A stretch of DNA of 64,000 bases from Dyadobacter luticola (GTDB taxonomy: Bacteria; Bacteroidota; Bacteroidia; Cytophagales; Spirosomataceae), in the NCBI RefSeq assembly GCF_005860805.1, contig NZ_VCEJ01000002.1:1162375-1226374 (forward strand), written 5' to 3'. The position numbers and the translations under genes were made by a program. The notes below the pieces were generated by a model. The model was not told where the DNA came from, did not search any database, and was given only the letters and a program-made list of their open reading frames with translations. This document shows positions 46,340 to 55,326 of the stretch, piece by piece. Within the stretch, counting starts at the first letter, position 1. Each line of letters starts with the position of its first letter.

Positions 46340-46697
46340 CGAGTTTTCTAATATGTATTAAAAGTACTTAATGTAGCGAAAGTCTCATATTGATGAAAAG
46401 TACTAAAAGAAATGCTCTTCGACCTTACTTAACATACTGTTAATATTTTCCAAAAAAATTGAACGGATAATACTTTTTATATTTATTATTTAATTTATTA
46501 GTACTTATAGTATATTACTTTTGATATTCAGTTTTAGGTTAAAAAATATCCATCAGCATAAAAGGCAACAAGCATAATACACTCTTTATCAATTCATTAT
46601 TAAAAATCAACCAATCCCGATTTTTACTATCAAGTTTTATTCACAAAAAAATCTCTCATAAGTAGACACATTATCGGACAAACTTTCTCACCTTTGT

Positions 46698-46720
46698 ACT
46701 GTAATTAATAAAATTACAGT
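46698..46720. promoter_or_regulatory. palindromic operator-like site at the start of the Rrf2 gene
   Basis: ACTGTAATT (46698-46706), five-base spacer, AATTACAGT (46712-46720), a perfect 9-base inverted repeat that ends one base before the ATG at 46722. A matching site with the same arm spacing lies at 47147-47169 upstream of the neighbouring gene, so it is probably an operator of the regulator. Confidence 0.6.
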
Positions 46721-46721
46721 A

Positions 46722-47132
46722 ATGAATAGCGGACGATTTGCGATATCGGTGCACATTCTCACATTGTTGACTTTTTCGGAAGATGAGTGGACGCCGTCGG
46801 AGCATTTGGCTGGGAGTATCAACATTAACCCGGTGCTGGTTCGGAAGGAACTCGCCAATCTTCGTGCACGCGGACTGGTCATCAGCAAGGAAGGAAAAGC
46901 GGGTGGAAGCAAGCTGGCGAAGCCGGCAGAGCAGATCTTTATGTCGGATGTATATGAGTCCGTGCGGCAGAAAGAATTGCTCGGCAAGGCGGCCAACTCC
47001 CCTAACCCCGATTGCGAAGTTGGACAGAAAATTAATGAGCATCTGGACTTCCTAAATGACCGTGCGGAGCAGACCATGATCGCCAGTTTGAGCAGCATTT
47101 CGCTCCGGGATTTTTGCGATCGGTTCGTCTGA
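46722..47132 (+). CDS. Rrf2-family transcriptional regulator
   Basis: A 136-residue protein. The winged helix-turn-helix (RFAISVHILTLLTF, TPSEHLAGSININPVLVRKELANLRARGLV, AGGSKLAKPAEQI) is that of Rrf2. There are only two cysteines (Cys98 in NPDC, Cys132 near the end), not the three-Cys cluster set of IscR/NsrR. It is therefore probably a thiol- or ligand-responsive member of the YwnA type, not an Fe-S sensor. It stands next to an NAD(P)-binding protein gene, and both carry the same palindromic upstream element. Confidence 0.87.
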   Translation: MNSGRFAISVHILTLLTFSEDEWTPSEHLAGSININPVLVRKELANLRARGLVISKEGKAGGSKLAKPAEQIFMSDVYESVRQKELLGKAANSPNPDCEVGQKINEHLDFLNDRAEQTMIASLSSISLRDFCDRFV

Positions 47133-47146
47133 TTTTTTTACTTAAA

Positions 47147-47169
47147 ACTGTAACAAATTTCATTACAAT
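47147..47169. promoter_or_regulatory. second Rrf2-type operator-like site
   Basis: The arms ACTGTAA and ATTACAAT around AATTTC-type spacing match the site at 46698-46720 in 17 of 23 positions, with identical arm spacing. It ends 29 bases before the ATG of the NAD(P)-binding gene, where a repressor could block transcription. Confidence 0.5.
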
Positions 47170-47198
47170 AAATATCAAACCATCAAACATTCTTCAAA

Positions 47199-47852
47199 AT
47201 GAAAGTAGCACTAATCGGCGCCACAGGCTTTGTAGGCACCGCACTCTTGACCGAACTGACTTCGCGTGGGCACCAGGTAACTGCCATCGCACGCAACATT
47301 GACAAAATCCCCACTGAAAGCGGTTTGGTAACGCCTTTGTCGGCAAACGTGCTGGACGCGTCAGAAGTCGCATCTGCCGTAGCCGGCCACGACGTGGTAG
47401 TGAGCGCTTATAACCCTGGCTGGACCAATCCGAACATTTACGCAGAATTCCTTCAAGGCGCACAAGCAATCCAGCAGGGTGTGAAGCAATCGGGCGTGAA
47501 ACGTTTTCTGCTGGTCGGCGGCGCTGGAAGCCTGGAAGTGGCACCCGGCGTACAGCTGATCGACACGCCCGGTTTCCCGGAAGAATACAAACCAGGTGCC
47601 AATGCGGCGAGAGAGTATCTTAATATTTTGAAACAAGAAAATGACCTCGACTGGACATTTGTAAGTCCGGCCATCGAAATGCATCCCGGCACTTCGGGCA
47701 AGCGGACAGGCACTTACAGGACTTCCCTGGACACGCCCGTTTTCAATGATCACAAAAGAAGTATCCTTTCTGTGGAAGATCTGGCCGTCGCAATTGTAGA
47801 TGAAATTGAGCAGCCACAGTTCATTAAGAAACGTTTCACTGCTGCTTACTAA
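47199..47852 (+). CDS. NAD(P)-binding NmrA/SDR-like oxidoreductase
   Basis: A 217-residue protein with the Rossmann motif MKVALIGATGFVGTALLTEL and the adenosine-binding run SRGHQVTAIARN. Atypical short-chain features include KQSGVKRFLLVGGAGSLEVAPG and VEDLAVAIVDEI. This is the NAD(P)H-binding, YwnB/NmrA-like family. Its substrate is unknown. It is probably controlled by the upstream Rrf2 regulator (66 bases apart). Confidence 0.87.
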   Translation: MKVALIGATGFVGTALLTELTSRGHQVTAIARNIDKIPTESGLVTPLSANVLDASEVASAVAGHDVVVSAYNPGWTNPNIYAEFLQGAQAIQQGVKQSGVKRFLLVGGAGSLEVAPGVQLIDTPGFPEEYKPGANAAREYLNILKQENDLDWTFVSPAIEMHPGTSGKRTGTYRTSLDTPVFNDHKRSILSVEDLAVAIVDEIEQPQFIKKRFTAAY

Positions 47853-48258
47853 TTTAACATTCAAATCATACTTATCTTATTGTTAGTATTAAAAGTATTA
47901 AGCTTATAATAAGATAAGTATGTTTTATTTGGAATAATAATTCTTAGCTAGTAATACTTAAAGTTAATCAAATACAGATTCTCAATATAGAACATTTGAT
48001 ACTTTAATTACTTTTTGTTAGTACATAAAATATTATATGGTAATTACTTCCAATAAATCAATTATGTACTTACTGGCCTAACTTACAATATGTATAGTAA
48101 GTTAATTTGAATTACATATCTCATTATCAGTACAAAATAAAGATTGAATTTAGTGAAACGATGAATGTAAAATTTCAGGATATTTCTTTCCACATACGTG
48201 TAACCTGTGGCACACATGTTTTGTTCTTCTTCGGAACAGGAACAATGCAAAACACATA
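47853..48258. other. AT-rich intergenic region
   Basis: This 406-base stretch is about four-fifths A/T, with a long hairpin at 47867-47922 and repeated AGTA(C/T)TTAA-like words. Reverse-strand frames across it (to 48083-48529) are chance frames overlapping a real gene. Confidence 0.45.
47867..47922 (+). terminator. long AT-rich hairpin after the NAD(P)-binding gene
   Basis: CATACTTATCTTATT (47867-47881) and AATAAGATAAGTATG (47908-47922) pair perfectly over 15 bases, with a 26-base loop, and TTTTATTT follows. A weak terminator is possible. Confidence 0.45.
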
Positions 48259-48891
48259 ATGCAAGTAGGAACTGAAATTGAAGAACTGGCGAGGCTTTCA
48301 AATACCACATTGGAAGAGAAAACCGGGAAAGGCTGGCTGGATTGGATCGCGTTTTTGGAAAACTTGAAAGTCGGGGCGAATGATCACAAGGAGATTGTAT
48401 CTGCATTAACAAGCCAGGTGGACAGTTCCTGGTACCGGAATAAAATTGCATCGGGCTACCGGGAGTATAAAGGACAGCGTAAAACCGGCAAGCTGGAAAA
48501 TGGTTATGAGATCGGAGTTTCAAAAACATTTGCCGAAAACCTGGACCGTGTCTGGGACGAGATCATTTCTGGTCGCGGGATAAAGGTCTGGCTGGGCGAC
48601 ATTGGAAAAATGCAAATACATGGCGGCCAGCATTTCGAGAATACCGACGACATTTCCGGCTCGGTAACAACTTACAAAGACCACTCGCACCTGCGGCTTA
48701 GCTGGAAGCGGAAACATTGGAAATCACATTCCATCCTTCAAATCCGGATCACCTCGACCGGAAAACACCACGACAAAACCACGATTACCTTCCACCACGA
48801 AAAGCTTCCGACCGCGACCGACCGCCGGACGATGAAAGCACATTGGCAGGAAAAGTTATCCGCCCTGGGTAAAATGTTTAAGGGAAAATAA
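48259..48891 (+). CDS. DUF4287-like / SRPBCC domain protein
   Basis: A 210-residue protein. The N-terminal segment (LEEKTGKGWLDWIAFLENL, NDHKEIVSALTSQ, SSWYRNKIASGYREYKGQRK) fits the DUF4287 type. The C-terminal half (FAENLDRVWDEIISGRGIKVW, LRLSWKRKHWKSHSILQIRI) is an SRPBCC helix-grip domain of the polyketide-cyclase/START type. This fusion is known from many bacteria. The ligand and reaction are unknown. Confidence 0.8.
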   Translation: MQVGTEIEELARLSNTTLEEKTGKGWLDWIAFLENLKVGANDHKEIVSALTSQVDSSWYRNKIASGYREYKGQRKTGKLENGYEIGVSKTFAENLDRVWDEIISGRGIKVWLGDIGKMQIHGGQHFENTDDISGSVTTYKDHSHLRLSWKRKHWKSHSILQIRITSTGKHHDKTTITFHHEKLPTATDRRTMKAHWQEKLSALGKMFKGK

Positions 48892-48927
48892 AGTTCTTTG
48901 TGTCATCTGACACCAACTTCCTGTTAA

Positions 48928-50250
48928 ATGAAATTCCGCCACGCCGGCATTTTACTGCTATTCCTATGTTTTTCCGGCAACAATGCGCATGCCCAGCGAT
49001 TTTTAATGGACCTGGTCGACACGACCAACCAGATGGGCAAAGGAATGTTATCGATTTACGAGCGCTACAACCGCGTGCGGATCAGCGGCTACATCCAGCC
49101 TCAGTTTCAGTTTATTTCCGCGAAAGGTGCTGAAACGTTTGCTGGTGGCAACTTTTCACCAATGTCAAATAACCGCTTTATGCTGCGCAGAGGGCGTTTA
49201 CGTGTCGATTATGCACATTTAAACAAGCATAATGATCCGACTTCCTATTTTGTTTTCCAGTTTGACGGTACCGAGCGTGGCGTGGCGATCCGTGACTTTT
49301 GGGGAAGGTTTTACGAAAACAAATTCAAAATATTTGCCTTAACAACCGGTATGTTCGCCCGGCCTTTCGGGCATGAGGTAAACTTGTCATCCGCCAACCG
49401 GGAGTCGCCGGAGCGTGGTAGAATGTCACAGATTCTAATGAAAACCGAGCGGGATATCGGAGCAATGCTGACCGTCACCAGCCGACACGCGGATCTCTGG
49501 CACCAGAAAATTAAATTTGATCTGGGCGTTTTTAATGGTCAGGGAATGTCCGGCCCGATGGATTACGATAGTCACAAGGATGTGATCAGCCGGTTGAGCC
49601 TCAAACCCACCAAAATTCGCGCATTGGGCGGCGCTATACTCTCTGCGGCGGTTTCTGGCTACGCGGGCGGCATCACTAGCCAGTCGCAAGTGCTATATTC
49701 TTCGAAGATGCAAGGCGGCGAGTACATCATGCAAAGGGATTCTTCGCAAAAGAATTTTGGCAAAAAAGCTCCTAGAAACTACGCGGGAGCCGACTTTCAA
49801 CTCTCTTTCCCAAACCAGAAAGGTGAGACGGAGTTCAGGGCTGAATATGTGAGGGGTAGGCAGACTTCCACGTTTGCCAGCAGCGAAACACCTGGTGTTT
49901 ATCCTGTCACAAACAATTTGAAAGACCCGCTTTACAGCCGCAGCTTTGACGGCGGCTACTTTTATTTCCTGCAAAACCTGGGGAGCACCGACCACCTGAT
50001 CGTTTTGAAATACGACTGGTATGATCCGAACAAAAAGGTCGCTGGCAGGGACATTGCAGCCCAAAAAGGATTCAGCAAGGCCGATTTGCGGTACGATACC
50101 TTCGGAATGGGCTACGTGTACATTGCCAACGAATCGCTCAAATTCATGTTTTACTACGACCTGGTACGAAACGAAAAGTCGGGTTTGTCAGGCTTTGAAA
50201 AGGATTCGCCAGATGACGTTTTTACCTGCCGGGTGCAGTATAACTTTTAG
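48928..50250 (+). CDS. OprO/OprP-like porin
   Basis: A 440-residue protein with a signal peptide (ends NNAHAQ). The barrel has regular strands with the porin landmarks RISGYIQPQFQFIS, FMLRRGRLRVDYAHL, GTERGVAIRDFWGRFYENKFK and FARPFGHEVNLSSANRESPERG. It ends at YNF, a typical C-terminal aromatic. OprO/P-family porins transport phosphate and similar anions. The last 29 bases overlap the end of the SRPBCC gene on the other strand. Confidence 0.87.
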   Translation: MKFRHAGILLLFLCFSGNNAHAQRFLMDLVDTTNQMGKGMLSIYERYNRVRISGYIQPQFQFISAKGAETFAGGNFSPMSNNRFMLRRGRLRVDYAHLNKHNDPTSYFVFQFDGTERGVAIRDFWGRFYENKFKIFALTTGMFARPFGHEVNLSSANRESPERGRMSQILMKTERDIGAMLTVTSRHADLWHQKIKFDLGVFNGQGMSGPMDYDSHKDVISRLSLKPTKIRALGGAILSAAVSGYAGGITSQSQVLYSSKMQGGEYIMQRDSSQKNFGKKAPRNYAGADFQLSFPNQKGETEFRAEYVRGRQTSTFASSETPGVYPVTNNLKDPLYSRSFDGGYFYFLQNLGSTDHLIVLKYDWYDPNKKVAGRDIAAQKGFSKADLRYDTFGMGYVYIANESLKFMFYYDLVRNEKSGLSGFEKDSPDDVFTCRVQYNF

Positions 50251-50701
50251 CCGGAAAGCGCTCGTCCAAAATCTTGCGGCGATAATCGAAAATACCCTGC
50301 ACCTGGCGGCCTACAAAAAGCGCATCAACCCAGCTCCCCAAAAAGCCGAAAGGTACCTTATAATGCAGCAAATCTTCCATCAGCGTGCCGCCGTCGACCT
50401 CGGTGAAGCGGTGCTGATGATGCCAGAATGTGTATGGGCCAAATCGCTGCTCATCCACAAAGTACTGCTTGTCAGCGACATGTGTAATTTCGGTACACCA
50501 TTTTAGCGGGATTCCCAAGATGGGTTTTACAATGTAGCGGATGATTTGTCCCGCGTACATTTTACTGCCGTGGTGCTTGGAAGTGACCATAAAGCCCATG
50601 TAAGAGGGCGTGATTTCTTTCAGGTTTTCAGGATTCGAGAAAAAATCCCACGCCTGGTCCAGTGAAATAGGAAGTTTTTGAGTGTAATACAGCTCTCGCA
50701 T
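50222..50701 (-). CDS. SRPBCC family protein
   Basis: A 159-residue protein with the helix-grip fold (PISLDQAWDFFSNPENLKEITP, QIIRYIVKPILGIPLKWCTEI, FWHHQHRFTEVDGGTLMEDLL). It resembles cell-division-inhibitor/polyketide-cyclase-like SRPBCC proteins. The ligand is unknown. Its 3' end overlaps the porin gene by 29 bases on the opposite strand. Confidence 0.85.
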   Translation of the reverse strand: MRELYYTQKLPISLDQAWDFFSNPENLKEITPSYMGFMVTSKHHGSKMYAGQIIRYIVKPILGIPLKWCTEITHVADKQYFVDEQRFGPYTFWHHQHRFTEVDGGTLMEDLLHYKVPFGFLGSWVDALFVGRQVQGIFDYRRKILDERFPAKSYTAPGR

Positions 50702-50810
50702 GCAAGTTGTTGGTTTAACCTAAACATTAAATATCCGCGCCAGACCGGCAAATTCCCACTTACCTGGCATGATTTTCTTGAATTTTAAGCAAGACTAATT
50801 CTTAAATATC

Positions 50811-51257
50811 ATGAACCGGAAACTTGTTGCAACCACCTCGCTATCCATTTACGCCAGCCCGTCTGACGTGTGGAGAGCGCTGATCGACCCCGAAATTGTA
50901 AAACAGTACATGCACGGTGCCATCGTAGAATCCGACTGGCACGTGGGCAGCCCGATCACCTTCACGGGAGAATGGGAAGGCAAACCTTACCAGGACAAAG
51001 GCACTATTATCGAGATCAAGCCGGAGCGGGTGCTGGGATTTAGCTTTTGGAGCCCGATGTTTGGCACGGAGGATATTGAAGAGAATTACATGCACGTAAC
51101 TTACCACGTGTCGGAATATGACGACGAAACTACATTGACCATCACCCAGGATAATCTGGACACCGACGAAGACGTGGTGAAAGCCGAAGAGAACTGGATG
51201 AAAGTGGCACACAACATTAAAGACATCCTTGAAAAAGAATCCAAGCATGTTTTATAA
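50811..51257 (+). CDS. SRPBCC/AHSA1-type protein
   Basis: A 148-residue protein that matches the activator-of-Hsp90-ATPase 1-like SRPBCC family (ISIYASPSDVWRALIDPEIVKQYM-type start, ESDWHVGSPITFTGEWEGKPY, VLGFSFWSPMFGTED). The function is unknown. It is similar in layout to the product at 55327, sharing the motif of a W-x-A-L and a D-P-E start. It ends in a strong terminator. Confidence 0.85.
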   Translation: MNRKLVATTSLSIYASPSDVWRALIDPEIVKQYMHGAIVESDWHVGSPITFTGEWEGKPYQDKGTIIEIKPERVLGFSFWSPMFGTEDIEENYMHVTYHVSEYDDETTLTITQDNLDTDEDVVKAEENWMKVAHNIKDILEKESKHVL

Positions 51258-51264
51258 GTGTCAA

Positions 51265-51300
51265 AAAGAAAGCGGACTAGTTGGTCCGCTTTCTTTTTTT
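51265..51300. terminator. bidirectional terminator between the SRPBCC gene and tex
   Basis: AAAGAAAGCGGAC (51265-51277) pairs with GTCCGCTTTCTTT (51284-51296) around TAGTTG, and the T run extends to 51300. The mirrored A run lies on the other side, so it can serve both convergent genes. Confidence 0.88.
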
Positions 51301-51304
51301 GAAC

Positions 51305-53422
51305 CTACAATTTCATACTTAGCGCAATCCGCTTTCTTGCCAGGTCCACCTCGGTAACACGCACCTGCACCTGCTGCTGCAACTTGACCACTTCATTCGG
51401 ATCTTTCACAAATTTATCGGCCAGCTGAGATACGTGCACGAGGCCGTCTTGTTTGACACCAATATCGACAAAAGCCCCGAAGGCTGTAATGTTGGTTACT
51501 AATCCTGGTAGCACCATCCCGACTTTCAAATCTTCCGGTTTTCTGACCGAACTATCAAACTCAAACTTTTTCATTTCCGAGCGTGGGTCGCGGGAAGGTT
51601 TTTCCAGCTCGGCGAGGATGTCTTTTAATGTTGGCAAACCAACCGTATCCGAAATGTACTTTTCCGGCCGGATCGTTTTTCGTAATTCCTGTTTTTGCAT
51701 CAAATCCTTCACCGTAGCGCCGGCATCCTTGGCCATTTTCTCAACCAAATCGTAGCGCTCAGGATGTACTGCACTGTTATCCAGCACATTAACGCCATTT
51801 TCAATTCGTAAAAATCCGGCCGCCTGCTCAAATGCTTTCGATCCGAGGCGCGGCACTTTCAATAATTGCTGGCGTGATTTGAAGTTGCCATTTTTAGCCC
51901 GAAAATCCACGATATTCTGCGCCAGAGCGGGTCCAAGGCCAGATACGTAGCGCAAAAGATGCTTGCTGGCCGTGTTGAGATTTACGCCTACGGAATTTAC
52001 GCAGCTTTCCACGACTGTATCCAAAGCATTTCGCAATGAATTCTGGTCCACATCGTGCTGATACTGACCGACACCGATCGATTTCGGGTCAATTTTGACG
52101 AGCTCGGCCAGCGGGTCCATCAACCTCCGGCCGATCGAGATAGAGCCTCTTACGGTTACATCTTTATCCGGAAATTCGTCCCGCGCCACTTCCGAAGCCG
52201 AGTAAATGGAAGCACCCTGTTCGCTCACCATAAACAAGCCAATGTCCTGCGACTGTCCCGAAGCTTCCAATACCTTTTTAACGAAATCTTCGGTCTCCCG
52301 ACCAGCGGTACCATTCCCCACTGCGATTGCTTCAATCTTAAATTTTTTGATGAGATCGGAAACACGAGCAGTTGCCTCATTCACTTTGTCGAAAGGATAA
52401 ATGACCTGATCCGCCAGCAAATTTCCCTGGCTGTCCAGTACCACCACTTTGCAGCCGGTGCGGTATCCCGGATCGATGGCCAGCACATTCTTCTGGCCGA
52501 GCGGCGAAGCAAGTAAAAGTTGTCTGAGGTTTTCGGTAAAAACTTGTATCGCCGCCAGATCCGCTTTTTCTTTGGACAGATTACTGAATTCCGTTTCAAT
52601 AGAAGGCTTCAAAAGCCGCTTGTAGGCATCCGCAATCGCATCTTCCAGCTGATCCTTGCAGGCCTCGGTACCTTTCATAAACAGCCGGTCCAGTGCTTCC
52701 AGCGCCTGTTCTTCGTCCGGGGAAATGTCCACACTCAAAAAACCTTCCTCCTCGCCTCTCCGGATCGCCAGCAAACGGTGCGAAGGAATGCGCGACAGCG
52801 GCTCCGAGAAGTCGAAATAATCTTTGTATTTGATCGCTTCTTCCTCCTTTTTTTTCTTCACCTTGGCCGTAATCACCGCGCCGCGCTGAAATGTGTTACG
52901 AATGCGGCTCCGGGCATCCTGATTTTCATTGATCCACTCCGCGATAATGTCACGCGCGCCCTGCAATGCTTCCTGCACGTTGGCTACCTGATCATTCAGA
53001 TAAGATGCGGTGCGTGCCTCGGGATCGCGCTCGTTTCCGGCAAAAATCAGCTTTGCCAGCGGTTCCAGGCCTTTTTCTATGGCAATACTGGCGCGGGTTT
53101 TTCTTTTTTGTTTGTAGGGTAAATAAATGTCTTCCAGCTCGGTCAGCGAAAAAACACCTTCAATTTTCTTTTTCAGTTCAGGAGTTAGTTTGCCCTGGTC
53201 TTCGATGCTTTTCAGGATCGCTTCTCTCCTTTTTTCAACTTCCAGCTGCTTTTGCCAGAAATCTTTGATCGCGCCGATCTGCACTTCGTCCAAACCGCCG
53301 GTCGCCTCTTTGCGGTACCGGGAAATGAAGGGAAGCGTCGCACCTTCTTCGAATAATTGAATGGTATTTCTGACTTGTTTTTCGCTAATGCTGCTTTGCT
53401 GGGCAATAAGTGCGTAATTCAT
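51305..53422 (-). CDS. tex: Tex family S1 RNA-binding transcription accessory protein
   Basis: I take the ATG at 53422 (MNYALIAQQSSISEKQV) over the longer frame from 53500. About 705 residues, as usual for Tex. Landmarks: the N-terminal helical part (TIQLFEEGATLPFISRYRKEATG), the YqgF-like domain (NVLAIDPGYRTGCKVVVLD), the helix-hairpin-helix (YVSGLGPALAQNIVDFR) and the C-terminal S1 domain (LPGLVTNITAFGAFVDIGVK). It binds nucleic acid and supports transcription under stress. Confidence 0.95.
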   Translation of the reverse strand: MNYALIAQQSSISEKQVRNTIQLFEEGATLPFISRYRKEATGGLDEVQIGAIKDFWQKQLEVEKRREAILKSIEDQGKLTPELKKKIEGVFSLTELEDIYLPYKQKRKTRASIAIEKGLEPLAKLIFAGNERDPEARTASYLNDQVANVQEALQGARDIIAEWINENQDARSRIRNTFQRGAVITAKVKKKKEEEAIKYKDYFDFSEPLSRIPSHRLLAIRRGEEEGFLSVDISPDEEQALEALDRLFMKGTEACKDQLEDAIADAYKRLLKPSIETEFSNLSKEKADLAAIQVFTENLRQLLLASPLGQKNVLAIDPGYRTGCKVVVLDSQGNLLADQVIYPFDKVNEATARVSDLIKKFKIEAIAVGNGTAGRETEDFVKKVLEASGQSQDIGLFMVSEQGASIYSASEVARDEFPDKDVTVRGSISIGRRLMDPLAELVKIDPKSIGVGQYQHDVDQNSLRNALDTVVESCVNSVGVNLNTASKHLLRYVSGLGPALAQNIVDFRAKNGNFKSRQQLLKVPRLGSKAFEQAAGFLRIENGVNVLDNSAVHPERYDLVEKMAKDAGATVKDLMQKQELRKTIRPEKYISDTVGLPTLKDILAELEKPSRDPRSEMKKFEFDSSVRKPEDLKVGMVLPGLVTNITAFGAFVDIGVKQDGLVHVSQLADKFVKDPNEVVKLQQQVQVRVTEVDLARKRIALSMKL

Positions 53423-53509
53423 ATCGGGTAGCTCAAATTCATGCAGGCAAATAAAACGGGTTTTTGTAGTTTTAAAAACTAAATTCCTAATCCTGTCCAT
53501 TTCCTGCCG

Positions 53510-54340
53510 ATGAAACCATTGATACTGCTATCCGCATTGCTGGCCCTCGCAATGTTTACACCAAAAGATATTCAAGCGCAAACGCCCGCCAAATTCCATG
53601 TTATCGCCTTTTTTACCGGAAAAAACGACCGGGCGCACATCAGCTTCGTGGGAGAAGCGCACAAACGTTTTCCCGAGATGGCCAAGAAGTACAACTTCAC
53701 TTACGACTCAACCAGCAACTGGGACAATCTGAATGCGGAATTCTTATCCAGATACCAGGTCGTATTGTTCCTCGATACCCGACCCGATAAACCTGCCCAG
53801 CGTGAGGCTTTTCAAAAATATATGGAAAATGGCGGCGCCTGGATGGGATTTCACTTTTCGGCTTTTGCTTTGACGCCTTCGGCCTACCCACAAAATTGGG
53901 ACTGGTACCACAATGTTTTTCTCGGCTCCGGTCAGTACGCGAGCAACACCTGGCACCCGACGCCGGCGATTTTAAAAGTGGAAGTTAAAGATCATCCTGC
54001 GACCAAAAATCTGCCTGATACATTCAAAACGGCTCCAAATGAATGGTACCGATGGGAAAAAGATCTGAAAGCAAACCCCGACATTCAGATTTTACTTTCA
54101 ATCGATCCTTCCAGTTTTCCCCTCGGTAACGGTCCGAAGCAGCATGAAATCTGGCACAGCGGCTACTATCCGGTGGCGTGGACGAACAAGAAATACAAGA
54201 TGCTTTACATGAATATGGGGCATAATGATATCGACTACGACAACAAAACCAACAAAGAGCTGTCTTTCACATTTGACAATGCAACGCAGAACCAGTTTGT
54301 GATCGATGCGCTGCTGTGGCTGGGCTCTGGGAAAAAGTAG
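53510..54340 (+). CDS. ThuA-like domain secreted protein
   Basis: A 276-residue protein with a signal peptide (ends IQAQ). The ThuA fold (trehalose-utilisation-like) shows FHVIAFFTGKNDRAHISFVGEAHKRFPE, VLFLDTRPDKPAQREAFQKYMENGGAWMGFH and HPATKNLPDTFKTAPNEWYRW. ThuA proteins are related to glutamine-amidotransferase folds, and their substrate is a carbohydrate in most cases. The next gene, an AraC regulator, starts 9 bases beyond. The two could be one transcript. Confidence 0.85.
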   Translation: MKPLILLSALLALAMFTPKDIQAQTPAKFHVIAFFTGKNDRAHISFVGEAHKRFPEMAKKYNFTYDSTSNWDNLNAEFLSRYQVVLFLDTRPDKPAQREAFQKYMENGGAWMGFHFSAFALTPSAYPQNWDWYHNVFLGSGQYASNTWHPTPAILKVEVKDHPATKNLPDTFKTAPNEWYRWEKDLKANPDIQILLSIDPSSFPLGNGPKQHEIWHSGYYPVAWTNKKYKMLYMNMGHNDIDYDNKTNKELSFTFDNATQNQFVIDALLWLGSGKK

Positions 54341-54349
54341 CGACCTTGA

Positions 54350-55258
54350 ATGATGATGGAAGAAAAAATTTCGCGTGTTTTTGATAATGGTAAAATGTCG
54401 GGCGTCACCTGGCAGGTCGACGGTATCAAGATCGGGCACAGCATTTCGAAATTCAAAGAGCTGACCAGTTTTGACGCCAGCAGCAAGGCTGATGTGGTGC
54501 GGATGCATTTCGGCATGCGAGGTGACTATATGTTCAGTTACAAACAATTGAACTCGACCTTCGACCTCATCGGCGGGCATCATAACATTATGTATTCCAG
54601 GGATTTTGACATGACGGTTTCTAACAAAACCCTCGAACTGGAAACATTTGGCATTCAATTTCCCACGGAAACTTTTATTCAGTTTACCCAAAATGCGACA
54701 GACGCTCTGAAACGTTTTGCCGAGAACATTGTCCAGGGAAAGAGTGCGATCCTTTCGAAAAACTGGGGCGCGATTGACTCCCAGATGCAGCAGGTGCTCA
54801 GCCAGATCATTCATTGCAAATTCTCCGACGAGCTGAAAAGTCTTTTCCTATTGTCAAAAAGTATTGAGCTGCTGGTGCTTTGCGCCGACAGCATTGACCT
54901 TTCTGACAGCAAGAAGGAGGTTTTTATCAAAAGCAAAACCGACAAGGAGAAGATCATTGCCGTGCGCGACCTGATCAATGAACGGGTACATTGTCCGCCT
55001 AACCTGACCGAGATTTCGCGGCACGTGGGTTTGAATGAATTTAAATTGAAGAAAGGTTTTAAGGAGACATTCAATAATACCGTATTCGGCTATTTGACGG
55101 ATCAGAGGCTGAACCTGGCGCGGCAGTATTTGCTTGATACACAAAGAACTGCGGCTGAAATTTCTACGGAACTTGGCTATGCTACGCCGCAGCATTTCAA
55201 TAATGCATTTAAAAAGAAGTTCGGTATGACGCCCTTTTCCGTTAGAAATAATCCGTAA
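54350..55258 (+). CDS. AraC-family transcriptional regulator
   Basis: A 302-residue protein. The C-terminal 100 residues are the AraC helix-turn-helix pair: NLTEISRHVGLNEFKLKKGFKE and TAAEISTELGYATPQHFNNAFKKKFGMTPFSVR. The N-terminal 200 residues are a non-cupin-like effector region with little similarity I recognise. It lies 9 bases after the ThuA gene and 68 bases before an SRPBCC gene, so it could control either. Confidence 0.87.
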   Translation: MMMEEKISRVFDNGKMSGVTWQVDGIKIGHSISKFKELTSFDASSKADVVRMHFGMRGDYMFSYKQLNSTFDLIGGHHNIMYSRDFDMTVSNKTLELETFGIQFPTETFIQFTQNATDALKRFAENIVQGKSAILSKNWGAIDSQMQQVLSQIIHCKFSDELKSLFLLSKSIELLVLCADSIDLSDSKKEVFIKSKTDKEKIIAVRDLINERVHCPPNLTEISRHVGLNEFKLKKGFKETFNNTVFGYLTDQRLNLARQYLLDTQRTAAEISTELGYATPQHFNNAFKKKFGMTPFSVRNNP

Positions 55259-55326
55259 AACGCAATCTGTCAACCTACTCGAGACAGTAAGTTTGCAACA
55301 TTCGATTCAACATTAAACCTAAAAAA

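Larger units (their letters stand above)
46266..46721 (+). other. AT-rich intergenic region before the Rrf2 gene
   Basis: This 456-base stretch contains the hairpin at 46309-46339, several AGTACT/AGTACTTA-like words, and the palindrome at 46698-46720 just before the regulator gene. No protein gene is visible. Confidence 0.5.

Noticed and set aside
46309..48110. CRISPR array or long tandem repeat in the AT-rich regions
   Set aside because: The repeated words are short and irregularly spaced, with no constant repeat-spacer period.
48083..48529. 148-codon minus-strand frame
   Set aside because: It overlaps the DUF4287/SRPBCC gene, which has clear domain matches, and extends into AT-rich noncoding DNA.
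54098..54814. 238-codon minus-strand frame
   Set aside because: It is antisense to the ThuA and AraC genes, which both have strong family signatures.
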